From Cutaneotrichosporon cavernicola (lineage: Eukaryota; Basidiomycota; Tremellomycetes; Trichosporonales; Trichosporonaceae): a stretch of DNA of 64,000 bases. Below the pieces are notes generated by a model. The model ran no database searches. It saw only the letters and a list, made by a program, of their open reading frames with translations, and was not told where the DNA came from. The position numbers and the translations under genes were made by a program. Positions 53,314 to 63,503 of the stretch are shown here, piece by piece (position 1 is the stretch's first letter; each line of letters starts with the position of its first letter). The DNA is taken from positions 1,178,001-1,242,000 of the forward strand of contig NC_083397.1 of NCBI RefSeq assembly GCF_030864355.1, in the 5' to 3' direction.

Positions 53314-54402
53314 TTACTTGAGTGACGTCTGGGCGCCACGCAGCGCCAGGTACGACTGGTCAACGCCGGGGCCCTGTTGTCAGCTGTCTGGAGAAGCTGG
53401 TAGCTCACGAGATTGCGCACGATGCCCCACACCTCGAGCCCCTTGTAACGCAGCTTAGTTCGGGGGTCAGTGTAGGCCGCGTGCAGGCCCGTGATGTCGC
53501 AGTACTTCTTTGCGGGGAAGAGGGACGGTGGCGCAGAAGGAGTGTGGTCTAGTGTCAGCTCGGATGAAGACAGCAGCGGACGTGGTGTCAACAGGCACCA
53601 GAGAACCAGAACGCCATGCGCAGACAGAATCCAGCACGTGCAGGCGCCTTACTCCCCTCGCCCGGCCCCACTCACAAGTGATGACCTCCTTCCCCCCCTC
53701 AACAGCCTCGACCTCGACCTCCTCGTCGTCCTCAAATGGCGTCGCCGTCCCGCTCATGACGCTCTCGTCGTCAAGGGTCATGGGCGTGCTAAACCCACTA
53801 CGACGAGGCATCTTCTTCTTGCCGACGGGATTCTCCTTCTTCTTCTTCTTGGCGGGTTCGATCGGCTCTCCCCTAGCCTTGGCAGCAGTCTGCGCGGCAC
53901 TGAGGAACCCGTCTCCGCCGCCAACACGTTCGCGCTCGAGCGTAAGAATCTGCTTAACGTTACGCTTAAACCCCGTCGTCGCGGCGGATGCGGTGCGCTG
54001 CGGCAACTTGGAGACAAAGTTGCGCGCCTTGAACGGGCGCGGTGTATCGGCGTAGTTGAGCCGGTCGGCGGGGAGCTGGTGTGAGGCTTGCGCTTGGGGT
54101 TGAGGTTGGGGTTGGGGTTGGGATCTGGTTTGAAGAACAGGAGGGGGAGGGTCTGGAGACACAGAGGAAGGGACTTTGAAGCGGAGGCGGGGGGGTTGGG
54201 AAACACGACGGGAAGAGGAATCACGACAGGGAGGAGCTTGTGAGACTCGGGAGACTTGGGAGACTTGGGGAGAGGCTTGGGGAGAGGCTTGGGACTGGGA
54301 CTGGGATTGACGCGACCGCGTCGCACGGGTTATACGCACTGGCTCGTCGACGGCTGGTGCCGGCGTAGACGCGTTCGACTTGCGCGCGCGTTTTGGTGGC
54401 AT
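53314..54402 (-). CDS. IES6: INO80 chromatin-remodelling complex subunit Ies6 (YL1_C domain)
   Basis: Three exons (53676..54402, 53409..53548, 53314..53373) encode 308 residues. The C-terminal YL1_C domain is KKYCDITGLHAAYTDPRTKL, RYKGLEVWGIVRNL then YLALRG. The middle FKARNFVSKLPQR ... FKRNVKQILTLERER matches the Ies6 core preceding YL1_C. The N-terminus is Arg/Ser/Gln/Pro-rich (MPPKRARKSNASTPAP; SQSQSQSQ; QPQPQPQPQ) and a Lys cluster (KKKKKENPVGKKK) suggests nuclear import. Ies6 with Arp5 forms an INO80 module acting on nucleosomes. Longer than yeast Ies6 because of the disordered N-terminus; Vps72/YL1 also has this domain but lacks the LKQI-like core. Introns 127 and 35 nt. Confidence 0.82.
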
Positions 54403-54538
54403 CGTGTTGAGAGGAATCAAGATGATGATTGGGATGAATTGAAGCCCGTGTACCTTAAGACTGGGTATTGGTGACGTCCAAATTCCGCCTTCCTCCACCA
54501 ACCTTCTGCCCAACCTCCACAACAAAAGCCCATCACAC
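54403..54538. promoter_or_regulatory. Compact divergent promoter IES6/SPF45
   Basis: Only 136 bp separate the two ATGs, so both transcripts must start within or very near this span. Contains C/T-rich sequence on the plus strand next to SPF45. Confidence 0.6.
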
Positions 54539-56432
54539 ATGTCGCTCTTCGCGGGCATCAGCTTTACGAGCGACAAGGCAAAGGCTCTGGCTGCCGAGTC
54601 GGCCGCGGCCGCGGGAGGTTCATCTGCCTCTTCCTCTGTCCCTACAGTCCCAGCTCCATCCGTCTCTATTCCAGCACCAGCGCCAGCACCAGCGGCTACA
54701 CAACCTCCAGCGCCAACACCACCTTCATCCACGCCAGTACCTAAGCAACCTCCCCCGAGCCGCGCAGCGCTACAGTTCGCGCCACGCGCCAAGAAACCCC
54801 CGCCGAAGCCAACCTACTCTGCAGCACCAGTCATCGCCGCACCGCCCACCATCTCTGCCCCTCCTCCCCCTCCTCCAGAAGATGGGGAAAACGAGAACGG
54901 GAACGAGCCCCGCGCGCCGGCCATGACGTTGGCGTCGAAACGCCGACCAGACGCACAGCGCAAGAAGAAGAAGAAGGTAGGCTCCTCCTGGATGCTCTAA
55001 CGTAGAAACGCCGCGTCTACCACGCCTTCGACCCCGACGAGCCGTACGATCCGGCCAGGCCTAACGATCTCGGAGAGTACCAGGCCTACCGTGCGCGCTT
55101 GCGGTTGGAGCGCGGCGACTCGTCAAGTGAGAGTGATACGCCGCGCCGCGATGCACCGCGTCTCTGGGCCCCACCGAGGGAGTATGCCGCAAATGCCGTA
55201 CCCGCTGCCGCGAACCCTTACCAGAACCAGAGGGAGAGGACGCCGCCGGAGGACGCTCATGCCCGCCCCGTGGCGATGGGATCAGGAGAGGACATTTATG
55301 CTCGCCGTGCAGCGATGAGCGCAACAGGTGACGACGCGTATGCCAGGCGTGTGGCTATGAGTGCCACTGGCGACGACGCATATGCTCGCCGGGCAGCCAT
55401 GTCTCAATCCGGACCAGGTCTGCCAACACGGCCACCTGCAGCACAGGCTGGCCTTCCCCCTCCAGGACTGATAACTGGCCTCCCGCCCCGCCCACCTGCG
55501 CCAGTACGGCCACCTTTCCCGCCACCAGTGCGGCCAGACGGCGCGATGCCGTTCCCTCCACCCCCAATGCCGCCGATGCCACCAACGCGACCACCAGAAG
55601 CGGCTCTACCCACGCCACCTTTTCCGCCGCCAATCGCTCGGCCAGCGCCGGCTGGACCACCACCAGCACCGGTGGACGACGCGTACGCAAAGGAGCTGGA
55701 GGCGAAGCGTGCGGCAGCCATGGCCATCGCGGCAAAGTTTGGAATGGCGCCGCCAGCCCCCAAGGAACCGGAGGAGGAGGAGTACGTCTCAGCTTCCCTC
55801 AACTTCATGCAAGCTGACACCAGCGCCTCGGGCACCTTTGCCGAGAGGATGATGCGCAAGTGGGGCCACAAGGAGGGATCAGGTCTCGGTGCTCGCGGCG
55901 ATGGCATCACCGAAGCCCTCTCGGCGGAGCACGTCGCCGGGACTACGAAACTGAGCAAGCGCGCGGCAGCTAAAGCACGTGCGGCAAAAGCAAATGGGCG
56001 CTGGGTACAAGCCCCGAACGCACGTGGTCGTATTGTCGACGCGTCGTCTTCCGCCGCCAGGGAGGCAGAGGTGGAGAAACACGGCGAAGTTAGTCGCATC
56101 GTCGTCCTCCTCAACACTGTTGAGACGGAGGATGACGTCGACGAGACGCTCGCGGACGATATCGGCACTGAGGCGGGCAAGCATGGGATCGTGGAGCGCG
56201 TCGTACTGCATATTACGGAGCCGCCTGCTGAGGGTGAGGGATGCCTGCGCGTCTTTGTCGTGTTCTCGGGGATGGCAGGCGCGTGGCGCGCCGTCAAGGC
56301 CCTCGAAGGGCGGTTCTTTGGCGGGAGGACCATCGTGAGTCCAGGTCTGCGGCTCCAGTATGCTGACAACAGCACGCGCGATACTTTGACGAGGAGCGCT
56401 TCGAGCGCGGCGAGCGTGATGGCCCGCTGTAG
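54539..56432 (+). CDS. SPF45: Splicing factor SPF45/RBM17 (G-patch and UHM/RRM)
   Basis: Three exons (54539..54976, 55006..56334, 56373..56432) encode 608 residues. MSLFAGISFTSDKAKAL is an SPF45-type start; FDPDEPYDPARPNDLGEYQ follows intron 1. The G-patch is FAERMMRKWGHKEGSGLG and the C-terminal UHM reads RIVVLLNTVETEDDVDETLA ... ALEGRFFGGRTI with a RYFDEERF end (UHM-type RNP2/RNP1). SPF45 recognises ULM motifs of U2AF/SF1/SF3b and helps splice introns with short or odd acceptors. A Pro-rich middle (PPFPPPVRP) and repeated unit GDDAYARR(A/V)AMSATG x3 at residues about 220-265 are distinctive. Intron 1 is only 29 nt, the shortest here. Confidence 0.9.
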
Positions 56433-56953
56433 ATTGGTTATATCATCGTCTGTCGTACTTATGACGGAGCCTATGGCCCCTCCTCTGACTACATCGCAGC
56501 GGGATACTCGCATCCTTGACTTTAACTGACAGTATTTCCATTTATTCGGCTCTTTTTTACCTCTCATGTCCAACTGACATGGTCGCTGTGGGGATCGCTT
56601 TGAGTGTGGTCAAGGTCGCTGGTCATCAATCGCGGAACATCTTCCCATCGCCCGATATCGTAGTAGAGCACGGCTGAACGCTTCTGCCCATTGTGATTAG
56701 GCTCTCGGGTGCGTTGGGCATCGCATCCATCACTCTCTGCGTCTGACCATCCAGCTGCTGACTGGCCTGGTCGAACGCACAAAGTACATGCAGGTCCAAC
56801 GTGAGCACTCACCGTCTCAGATCGGCACTAATGCTCTGTCTGGCACGTCGACGCGACTGCCGCATATACCTATTGACGCGGCAATTTTATCTCCTCACGC
56901 CTCAGCAAGCTTCTACAAACGCCCCCAGTGTATTATTAGTCTAGTTCTACAAC
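56433..56953. other. Intergenic stretch between convergent genes
   Basis: 521 bp containing the 3' regions of SPF45 and the coiled-coil gene. No gene or RNA found. Confidence 0.55.
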
Positions 56954-58182
56954 CTATGAATTGTACGCCGGCACGTCGTCCTTGGGCGCATAAGTCGGGG
57001 GCGCGATACCGCCCGCGCGCTCCATGATCTCCCTACGCGTCTGCCTGAGCCCACTGCACGAACTCTCGAGGAACATTGCGGCCTCCTGTCCCTCTTGGAG
57101 CAGGCTGTCGAGACGAGCCTGGCCCCGGCGGGTCACGTCGGCGAGCTGCAGTGACGCCCTCTGGAGGTCGCCAACTGCAGTCTTGATCTTCTTGTGGAAC
57201 GCATAGTCGGTGAATGGATTATCGAAGAAGATGTCGGACATGTTGCTAGCGTCAACTTTGTCCTACCATGACAGACTCACCCCTGCGGCATCTGGGTACG
57301 TCCAAAGCTTCCAATGGCTGGTTGGAGTTGCTGCGCCTGCATGACCAGCATGTGAGCCTTGTCGGCCCATCGCTGGGCGTCGTCAAGCTCCGACCTTTCC
57401 ATCAAATCCGACATGATTCCACCACCAAACATATCCCGCTGCGAATACTTTTCCGCATTGTGACTCGCTTCCTGGGCCTTACGTAGCCGCACAGACGCGG
57501 TCCCAAGTAGCTCTTGTGCACGTGTCTCATTCGTAATCTTGCCCTGTAGCTGGGATTAGCTTACTACCAGAACACGTACACTGTCAAACCGCTCAATAGC
57601 CTCCTGGTACGTTTTCTCGGCCTCATCCTCTTCGGGATAGTCGGGAGTTGGGCCGTCGAATACGCGAGAATACAGCTGCTCCAGTTGGCTGGTGAGGTGG
57701 GTGTGTTTGGTCACAAATGGTTTCAGGTCCGAGACTTGGGTAGACAGGTCTAAGACTTGGGTCTCGAGCTCCTCGATCCGAGCTTTGGTACCCTGTTCCT
57801 TCGCTAGGGCGTCGACATACTCGCGCTCCTCCTTGTTCTCAAGGGCGGTTAGACGTTCCTTGTGCGAGTTGGGGTGTATGATCTTGGTCCAGACGCGCTT
57901 GTGGGTGCGTTGCTGGGTGTCCCGCCAGTCCTTGAACGCCTTCTTGCTTTCGTCAGACACCATAGGGATTTTGGGATTACGTGCTCGCCTCGAGGGCGGC
58001 GATGTTCCGCTTCTCTTCGGCTACCTCAGTCTTGCTCGTTTCCAGCTGCTTCTCGATTTCGGCGAGAGTGGCGGGCGCATATTCCACCGCCTGGAGGCTG
58101 AGGAGCAGCTCGCGGTGCTGAGAATTGGCGGGTTCCGCAGAGGACTCACAGCATCAACGTTGTCAGAGACCTTGTCTGTCAT
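56954..58182 (-). CDS. Uncharacterised coiled-coil protein
   Basis: Five exons (58150..58182, 57981..58117, 57580..57946, 57281..57549, 56954..57245) encode 365 residues. Family not recognised. Heptad-rich stretches include LAEIEKQLETSKTEVAEEKR, TKARIEELETQVLDLSTQVS, LVMQAQQLQPAIG and VGDLQRASLQLADVTRRGQA. A conserved-looking segment AFKDWRDTQQRTHKRVWTKI sits after the first coil. The C-terminus is soluble (GGIAPPTYAPKDDVPAYNS). No membrane or signal segment. All four introns are 30-35 nt, so the five ORF fragments join only when these are removed. Probably a cytoskeletal or membrane-remodelling adaptor, but this is a guess. Confidence 0.72.
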
Positions 58183-58421
58183 GGTAGAGTGTGTGATAGA
58201 TCGAGTAGGAGGCTCGGTTGATGACAAATGGTCGAGCACACGGGCCGCTCATGGTCTCGGGGCAGGCTTGGCAACTCTCACCCTGTGGGTTGTTTGGCTC
58301 GCACAGGCTAACGTAATGAGGTCCAGTCACACAATCAGACATGACATGAGGGATGAACAGATACAAGTGTGGCGCACATGGGTCAACAGCAGATCGGAAG
58401 GAGTGAGACGTGCGCAGCGGT

Positions 58422-60360
58422 CTATCCGCCGTCACTATCATCTGAGACGCACCGCGCAAAGCTCGGCCGCCGCCCCTGGTCGATACTTCGCCGGATCGCG
58501 CTGATCGCCATACCCTCTACGCTGCGCTGGCGACCGCGTTCAATCACAGGCGGCACGGCTCCGTCCATGTCGCGCAGCTCGACGCCGGTGCGCGCCATCG
58601 CGACCGACCAGCGGCGCATCATCCCGTTGTCGCCGCTCTCGGCGGCGAACCGTCCAAGGCTCGGCGAGATCCAGTTGAACCCGTCAATGCGGACCGTGCG
58701 AATGCGGCTACGCTTCGAAAGCAGTGCTGCGAGGAACGGGTTTCCCGGTGGCCACTCGCACTGGGCGCCTCCCTGGTGGGCCGCGGGGCTCGTGCTTGCG
58801 TCAGGGCGTGCGACACGGGGCCATCGTGGCAGCGTGATCGCGCTGAGAGGGTGGTACTTGTCAGCGAGGGCACTCGCGAGGTCCAGCGCGTCGTGCAGCA
58901 CCGCATGCGGAAGTGCGAGGTGCAAGTGTGCAAGTAACGGGTGAAGTGTGAGAGTGTCATTTGGTGGGAGAGTGTCGCGGTGCGGCCAGCCGGGCGTTGC
59001 GACGTAGGTGAGGGAACGGATCTTATGCCCGTGGGCTAGCTGGAGGGCGCGTAGGCCGCCGCGGAGGGTATCATCTTCCCACACCACCAACCCGTGGTCG
59101 TACGGAGACATAACAAGGCGCGTGAGACGGGGCAGCTCGGCGCGCGTAAGTGTCGCTAAGAGCGGTCCCGGCTCGCCACCGACGAACGTCAGGGTGTGCA
59201 GCGCCGAAAGGGAGGGTGGAGCCGGAAGGTCCTCCCCCTCCAGTTCGTCGTCGGGTTCCAATGCCGAATCGACCCACACAAGTCCGAGCAGCTCGAGAGA
59301 TCGTGTGGCACGCAGTAGACGGATGACGTCCTCCTCCGCCTTGCGGCCCGTGAGATGGACGCCCTCGATAGCACGAAGACGGCGGATACAGGCCGCATGA
59401 CGGAGGTCGGCAAGACGTACCCCGCACCCTGCAGGCGGGAGGCGAAGATGCGTCAGTGCGGGTGTGAGATCCAGCAGTGCGCCGAGGGCGCCATTGATCG
59501 TGAGCGGATCTGCGCCAAAATACAGCCCACCACCCAAGTTCGAGAGGTCGAGGACGGTCAACCAGCGGCCAGGATACGAGTGAGGGTGTATGTTAATGTC
59601 GCTCCACTTGCGGTCGCCTTGGACGACGGTGTGGGCAAAAGCAGTGATGTTGTCGGCCGTAACGACCGGCTCGGCGTACAGGTACTTTGTCACGAGAGCC
59701 TGTTGACAAGGGCGTGGGTGTGGGGCGTGGGTTGCGATGTGAAGTCATAGTATACGCAAGCCACAAGAAGTATGGTCCGAGAACGAGAGTCAGTGGCGGT
59801 TGAGATAATGTGGGAAATGTAGTACATACCTTCCACGCACGACACACGCGTATCATGGAACGTGCGGTACGAGCGACGTCGGCCCGGAGCACAACACGAC
59901 GTTCTAGCTGGCGGCGGGCAGCGCGACCAGCGAACGCGTCCCATTCGGCGGGGATGTTGTCGGGTACGTCATCAACGGGAGGTTGGGAGGCATGGGCGCT
60001 GAAGGTGCGGTTGTTGAAAGGGAAGGAGGAGGGTGGCGAGGTGGTTGGAATACCCGGGGAAGGTAGGGCTGAGGGGACAGTGGACGGGAGAGTCGAACGC
60101 GGCGGGTAGTCGAGAGCGATCGCGTCGGGGACGCTGGGGTCGAGTGCGAGAGCCGCGCGGATGATGCGGCGCAGGACCTCTGGTGGAAGGACAGGGAGGT
60201 CGCGGTCCGGAGGTGGGGTAGACGCGAAGCGCGCCGACAGGACTCCCGATCTGTCGACGGGCGATGTCGATGTCGCGAACGACGCAAGCGGTGAAGTCGA
60301 GTATTTGCTTGGACTGCGAGAGAGAGGTGGCGTTGGCCACGCGTTCCACGCGGTCGGCAT
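58422..60360 (-). CDS. F-box/leucine-rich-repeat-like protein
   Basis: Two exons (59830..60360, 58422..59699; intron 130 nt) encode 602 residues. An F-box-like segment DLPVLPPEVLRRIIRAALAL lies after a Ser/Pro-rich N-terminus, with a second half RSMIRVCRAWKALVTKYLY placed after an unusually long insert. The C-terminal 400 residues show irregular leucine-rich repeats (LTVLDLSNLGGGLYFG, LELLGLVWVDSAL, LSALHTLTFVG). Such basidiomycete F-box proteins are numerous and probably recruit substrates to SCF ubiquitin ligases. ATG 60360 was chosen; an in-frame ATG at 60453 would add 31 residues rich in Ser/Cys. Codon bias is normal. Confidence 0.72.
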
Positions 60361-60656
60361 TGTTGCTGGACAAGAGGCAAGAACACAGGACAAGGGTTGT
60401 GGGGAAGAGGAAGAAGAGGAATGCCAGCTGGAACAGAGTTGAGTCTGACCCAAGGGCCCTATGCTTCGTCAAGTTGATGCCGAGATAAGTGGCGTCATTC
60501 GGCATCCCCAGTCCGACCGCAACCGGCCAAGATCCGACGAACAGACAGCCCATGTCTTGCCGCAACGTACCGCTCATTTGTACATGATGGATCTCTAGCT
60601 AGCCTTATCTGGTCTACATTGCCGACTTGAGCAACTTGGTTGCACGCAGCCTACTC
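60361..60656. other. Intergenic region F-box protein/6-phosphogluconolactonase
   Basis: 296 bp, with the F-box gene promoter and the 3' region of the lactonase gene. Nothing else seen. Confidence 0.5.
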
Positions 60657-61664
60657 TTAGCTAATCGTGAACGGCGCCTGCGCGTACTTGGTCTCTCCAG
60701 CGGCAGCTTTGTCGACAAACCAGAAGACCTGGCCGGGGCTGCTGTCAGCTGGCACGAACGCTGAAACTTACGCATGAGGCCGCACACGTGAGCAGGGCAG
60801 GCCGAGCTGGGGCTCATCGAGGACCTTGTGGAGCATCTCTTGCTTGCCCGCGCCGGTCGCGACGAAGGCAGCGCGCAAAGCGTGGTTGAGCACAGGGAAG
60901 CTGGGGTCAGTGGTTGCTTGGTGGTGCAGAATGGGACCTCTCATAGGAGGTGCCAAGAGATGCAGCTCTAGCGACTGCACCCGTAGAGGGGCAGAGATAG
61001 GTCACAGTTGCGTGGTGGCCAGCACTTACGTCAGGGTTACACGGCGGGGAGGGGGCTTGGGGCTGTCGGAGATGGGCGCGACCCACACGCCGTCCTCGTC
61101 CAGCAGCTTGTGGCCAGGGAACAGTGAGCACGTGTGTCCGTCCGGGCCCATGCCGAGGAGGATCAGGTCGAACACGGGGAACCGTACGGCATCAGGGTCG
61201 GAGAACACGGCGACGAGCTGCTGCTCATAGTCGTACGCGATGTCCTGGGCCTCCTGCTCCGAGTCGGCCTGATCAGCCGGCGTAGCGGTCGGATTTTCCT
61301 TGGTGGTCTCCCTAAAGAGGCCGGTGTTGAGCGTGTGGATCTGCTCGCGCTTGATGGGGACGTGGTCGAGGAACGCCTTAGCACACGCGGCGTAGTTGCT
61401 TTCCGGGTTGTCGAGGGGAACGATTCTCTCGTCCGAGAAGAAGACGTGCCACTTGTCCCACTGGATGTCCTTCTGGCCGACGAGTGGGCTGAGGTTGTTC
61501 GGGAGCGAGCCGCCAGAGAGTGCAATGGTGAACTTGCCGCGCTGGGCAATGGCCTCCTTCTGCGCGGCGACGACGAAGTCGGCGAGGGAGGTCTGGAGGG
61601 CCGCAGTGTCGTCGAACACGTACAGCAGAGGGACCGAGGCCGCGTGGGAGGGAACCTTGAACAT
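60657..61664 (-). CDS. SOL: 6-phosphogluconolactonase
   Basis: Three exons (61030..61664, 60772..60900, 60657..60738) encode 281 residues. Family motifs: [57 protein letters not shown] (catalytic His in GxGxDGHTxSLFP), and the C-terminal [20 protein letters not shown] and [11 protein letters not shown]. It hydrolyses 6-phosphogluconolactone in the oxidative pentose phosphate pathway, in the cytosol (no presequence). Introns 129 and 33 nt. The yeast paralogues are SOL3/SOL4; which one cannot be told. Confidence 0.93.
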
Positions 61665-61991
61665 GGCGGATGTGGTGAAGTGGAGAGTGGTATGTCGTGT
61701 TCAGAGTTGCGGAGCTCGGTCTTTGGTGGGAGAACGGTGTCGGATGAGCGGGGTGACATTCTCCGCTGAAACCCACCCCGCCTGGAATCCAAACAGTGAC
61801 GTAGTATACTGTGTTGGCGGCACGCCTAGTGTGTTAGATTACCACGTGATAACGTGCCTATATTCGATGGCAATGGTTCTGCCTCCAGGCCGTACCTACC
61901 AGAAACCACACTGTCTGTGCCTCTTAAACTGTCCACTGCTCTGCATGCATACCAGACATCCTCTTTCTACAATCCTCGGCAACGTGCGCGT
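61665..61991. other. Intergenic region lactonase/glutaminase
   Basis: 327 bp, with the lactonase promoter and the 3' region of the glutaminase gene. No gene seen. Confidence 0.55.
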
Positions 61992-63503
61992 CTAGTCTAG
62001 ATCGAGCTGCTTCATCTCCTCCTTGTTGACCGTCTTGCGCGCCCACTTGTCAAACGGCGAGAGGTCGTCGAAAATGTCATCACACATCATATCCTCCTCA
62101 ACACCAGGCGTGCCATCCTTGTACATCTGGAGAATGTGCTCGGGATCAACGAGGCTGACGCGCATACCCGTCTTGCGGAGACGGCTGACGATCTCGCGCA
62201 CCATGCGCCGCGCGACTCTGTTCATACTAAACACGGGCCGGAGGTCGAGAATGACCGAGTCGACGTGCACATTTTGCGTGTCGATACTCCGCGCGGCCAT
62301 GATACGCGCAATGCGTTCCGCGGATGTGAAATTGATCGTACCTTGCAGACTCATGACCGCGGCGATGTGGGTACCGTGTCCGTCGCTACTCGGGCAGTGG
62401 ATGAGGTAGTCGCGGCGGACGACGGCGCGGGCAGGCTCCGGCGCGTTCATGATGTGCATGCCCATGTCATCGCTGAGGCGCTTGCACATGCGCACTCCTC
62501 GGACCGAGTTGCCATGGACATCCAGGCGCGGACTCCAGGTCGCAATCCCCACCTGCGCGGGGAGACAGCCAATGATACCCCCAGCCACACCAGACTTTGA
62601 GGGGAAGCCGATGTTGGCGAGCCACTCGCCGGCTTCGTTGTACATTCCGCATGTGAGCATGACGCTCATGACCAGGCGCACGACCTGGCGGCCTACAACG
62701 CGCTCGCCAGTGACAGGCTGGATGCCGCCGTTGGACAGCGTCGCCGACATGAGGGCAAGATCGCGCGTGGTCACGTTGATAGCACACTGGCGGGTGTAAC
62801 CGGCAACCACGTCCTCCGGAACCTGGGAGATGATATTATAGTTGCGCAGCATGTTTGCAATCGCAAAGTTGCGGTATGCGGTCTTGATTTCGCTCTCGAA
62901 AACTCTTTCGTCGACAGCGAGCTCGCGACCAGCGAATGCGGAAAGGCCCTTGCGGATCTTCTCGAAACGCTCTGGCTCGGTCAACTCGGGCACGCCGATG
63001 AGTGTATACGCGGCAATAGCGCCAGCGTTGATCATAGGGTTCAGCGGGCGGCCAGTCCCCTTCTCAAGAGACAGCTCGTTGAACGCCTCGCCGGACGGCT
63101 CGACGCCAATACGCTCCCGGACGTACTCGATCCCATGTTCCTCGAGGGCGAGGGCGTACACGAACGCCTTGGAGATTGACTGGATGCTGAACTCGAGATC
63201 GGCGTCGCCAGCCGTGTACACGTACCCATCCATCGTGGAGACGGCGATGGCGAGGCGGTTCGGGTCGGCGTTCTTGAGTTCGGGGATGTATGATGCCGTC
63301 GTACCCGGGTTGTCTGACCCTATCTCGCGCATCACTCTAACGAGGTAGTCGGGGATAGGAGACTGGATCTTGGACCCGGGAACGTCTGTCCGGCCAACGA
63401 TGCAGTTTGCGCGCGTGGCCTCTTGGTGGTTCTCCATGATGCTGGTGTGAGCACATGTGCCAATGTGGTCGCATTTGATGAGGTCGTATTGTGTGAGGTC
63501 CAT
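61992..63503 (-). CDS. Glutaminase A (GlsA) fused to a C-terminal STAS domain, intronless
   Basis: One uninterrupted exon; from ATG 63503 it gives 503 residues. The glutaminase domain shows FSIQSISKAFVYALALEEHG (SxxK nucleophile), GRPLNPMINAGAI, RNFAIANMLRNYNII, YTRQCAINVTTRDLALMSAT and GEWLANIGFPSKSGVAGGII. It deamidates glutamine to glutamate. A STAS-like domain follows (NFTSAERIARIMAARSI, DSVILDLRPVFSMNRVARRM), as in some actinobacterial and proteobacterial glutaminases. The remaining tail has an acidic patch and ends MKQLDLD. Start is uncertain: ATG at 63617 is in frame but lies among out-of-frame ATGs created by a 7-bp repeat; ATG 63437 (MENHQ) is also possible. Absence of introns contrasts with nearly every neighbour. 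Confidence 0.88.
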   Translation of the reverse strand: MDLTQYDLIKCDHIGTCAHTSIMENHQEATRANCIVGRTDVPGSKIQSPIPDYLVRVMREIGSDNPGTTASYIPELKNADPNRLAIAVSTMDGYVYTAGDADLEFSIQSISKAFVYALALEEHGIEYVRERIGVEPSGEAFNELSLEKGTGRPLNPMINAGAIAAYTLIGVPELTEPERFEKIRKGLSAFAGRELAVDERVFESEIKTAYRNFAIANMLRNYNIISQVPEDVVAGYTRQCAINVTTRDLALMSATLSNGGIQPVTGERVVGRQVVRLVMSVMLTCGMYNEAGEWLANIGFPSKSGVAGGIIGCLPAQVGIATWSPRLDVHGNSVRGVRMCKRLSDDMGMHIMNAPEPARAVVRRDYLIHCPSSDGHGTHIAAVMSLQGTINFTSAERIARIMAARSIDTQNVHVDSVILDLRPVFSMNRVARRMVREIVSRLRKTGMRVSLVDPEHILQMYKDGTPGVEEDMMCDDIFDDLSPFDKWARKTVNKEEMKQLDLD

